A stretch of 64,000 nucleotides of DNA, taken from Parapristionchus giblindavisi (taxonomy: Eukaryota > Nematoda > Chromadorea > Rhabditida > Diplogasteridae). The stretch covers positions 1,054,001 through 1,118,000 of the forward strand of contig CALSFV010000216.1 in NCBI GenBank assembly GCA_943737045.1, given 5' to 3'. The notes below the pieces were generated by a model, which was not told the origin of the DNA, did not search any database, and worked only from the letters and a program-made list of their open reading frames with translations. Shown here piece after piece: positions 63,003-64,000 of this stretch (position 1 is the first letter of the stretch; every line of letters begins with the position of its first letter). Made by a program: the position numbers and the translations under genes.

Positions 63003-64000
63003 ATATTGGCGTGTCACGAATTCTTTAATGCTAAAAATGCATGGTTCAATGTTGTTAATTCGGCTGGAGCGGCCGTTGTTCAACATGGAACGTTGCAAAA
63101 TACTCAGATTTTTTTGCTCTTTCGTTTGGTATATGACACGCTGGGTCTGGCAGAAAATTTTTCATGTCAGGTATTCTTTTGGTCTTATCAGAGTGAAAGC
63201 TACTTTTGTACTTTGGGCATTGTGGAATCAACACAAGATTACAGTTTGACATGAACTGAAGTGTAGATTATTCAGAATTTTTTGCTCTTTCACGTGGTAT
63301 ATGCTACGATAAGTTTAGATTAAATATTGGCGTGTCACGAATACTTTAATGCTAAAAATGCATGGTTCAATGTTGTTAATTCGGCTGGAGCGGCCGTTGT
63401 TCAACATAGGAACGTGCAAAGTACTCAGAATTTTTTGCTCTTTCGTTTGGTATATGACACGCTGGGTCTAGCAAAAAATTTTTCATGTCAGGTATTCTTT
63501 TGGTCTTATCAAAGTGAAAGCTACTTTTGTACTTTGGGCATTGTGGAATCAACACAAGATTACAGTTTGACATGAACTGAAGTGTAGATTATTCAGAATT
63601 TTTTGCTCTTTCACGTGGTATATGCTACGATAAGTTTAGATTAAATATTGGCGTGTCACGAATTCTTTAATGCTAAAAATGCATGGTTCAATGTTGTTAA
63701 TTCGGCTGGAGCGGCCGTTGTTCAACATGGAACGTTGCAAAATACTCAGATTTTTTTGCTCTTTCGTTTGGTATATGACACGCTGGGTCTAGCAGAAAAT
63801 TTTTCATGTCAGGTATTCTTTTGGTCTTATCAGAGTGAAAGCTACTTTTGTACTTTGGGCATTGTGGAATCAACACAAGATTACAGTTTGACATGAACTG
63901 AAGTGTAGATTATTCAGAATTTTTTGCTCTTTCACGTGGTATATGCTACGATAAGTTTAGATTAAATATTGGCGTGTCACGAATTCTTTAATGCTAAAAA
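63003..64000. repeat. 321-bp satellite array, right of the transposon
   Basis: Units start at 63006, 63327, 63648 and 63969 (partial), in the same orientation as the left array. 63006 and 63648 have cagatttttttgctc (B-like) with gcagaaaattt and cagagtg; 63006 also has a private gggtctggcag. 63327 is an R unit with cacgaatacttt, which removes the EcoRI site. These types match the first 31 kb of the window, not the Q/D/V units just left of the transposon. Confidence 0.92.

Noticed and set aside
62932..63249. 105-codon frame starting with ATG in the transposon end and reading into satellite
   Set aside because: It is a chance fusion across the insertion border; the satellite part is an ordinary off-frame translation seen in other units.

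Overview
The window is eukaryotic satellite DNA: a tandem array of a 321-bp monomer (about 190 complete units in 1-60,999, three more plus a partial in 63,003-64,000), interrupted once by a 1,999-bp foldback transposable element at 61,000-62,998. I see no cellular gene, tRNA, rRNA, CRISPR array, operon or bacterial-type signal. The organism cannot be named. A long homogeneous array with higher-order structure and a TTAA-flanked DNA transposon fit pericentromeric or other heterochromatin of an animal. The AAAATTTTC-rich transposon arms recall invertebrate (nematode or arthropod) DNA, but that is only an impression.

Monomer. Each unit is AT-rich with one GAATTC (EcoRI) site. I set unit position 1 at the first T of TTGGCGTGTCACG. 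Each unit is an old dimer of 168 and 153 bp halves: 57 of 76 ungapped positions agree between them, so the true ancestral period is about 160 bp. The 82-codon plus-strand and 65-codon minus-strand open frames repeated in most units are by-products of the repeat and are not annotated as genes.

Unit types, named by diagnostic bases: N (basic); B (cagatttttttgc + gaaactttt + tttaggc); E (strongly divergent first third, gcattgacgtgcc); R (cataggaacgtgcaaag on an N front); H (gcaacatac + gaaactttt); L (aaatttgtcatg; L2 also gtattatttt); A (ggccgctg, a NotI site); P (attgccgtg front, L back); D (gcgtgacacg); Q (gtcagttattc); Y (caagaatacag); V (gggcaatgtgg); S (tgttctttgg).

Layout. 1-2,900: N, B and E units, mostly B-E pairs. 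2,901-5,468: eight units L2-N-R-A-P-N-R-A. 5,469-10,606: D-rich, with a 1,285-bp four-unit repeat. 10,607-13,495: H-L2-N trimers. 13,496-16,063: second copy of the eight-unit block. 14,459-31,470: mosaics of A, P, N, R, H and L, including a 1,926-bp six-unit repeat and a twelve-unit block present twice. 31,471-32,754: transition. 32,755-60,999: a different family of Q, Y, V, S, D and N units. 61,000-62,998: foldback element. 63,003-64,000: B-like and R units resembling the first 31 kb, not the adjacent 29 kb.

The parts do not act as a gene system. The interest lies in readable array evolution (unequal exchange, chimeric units, block duplications) and in a palindromic transposon lying exactly at a boundary between two satellite families.
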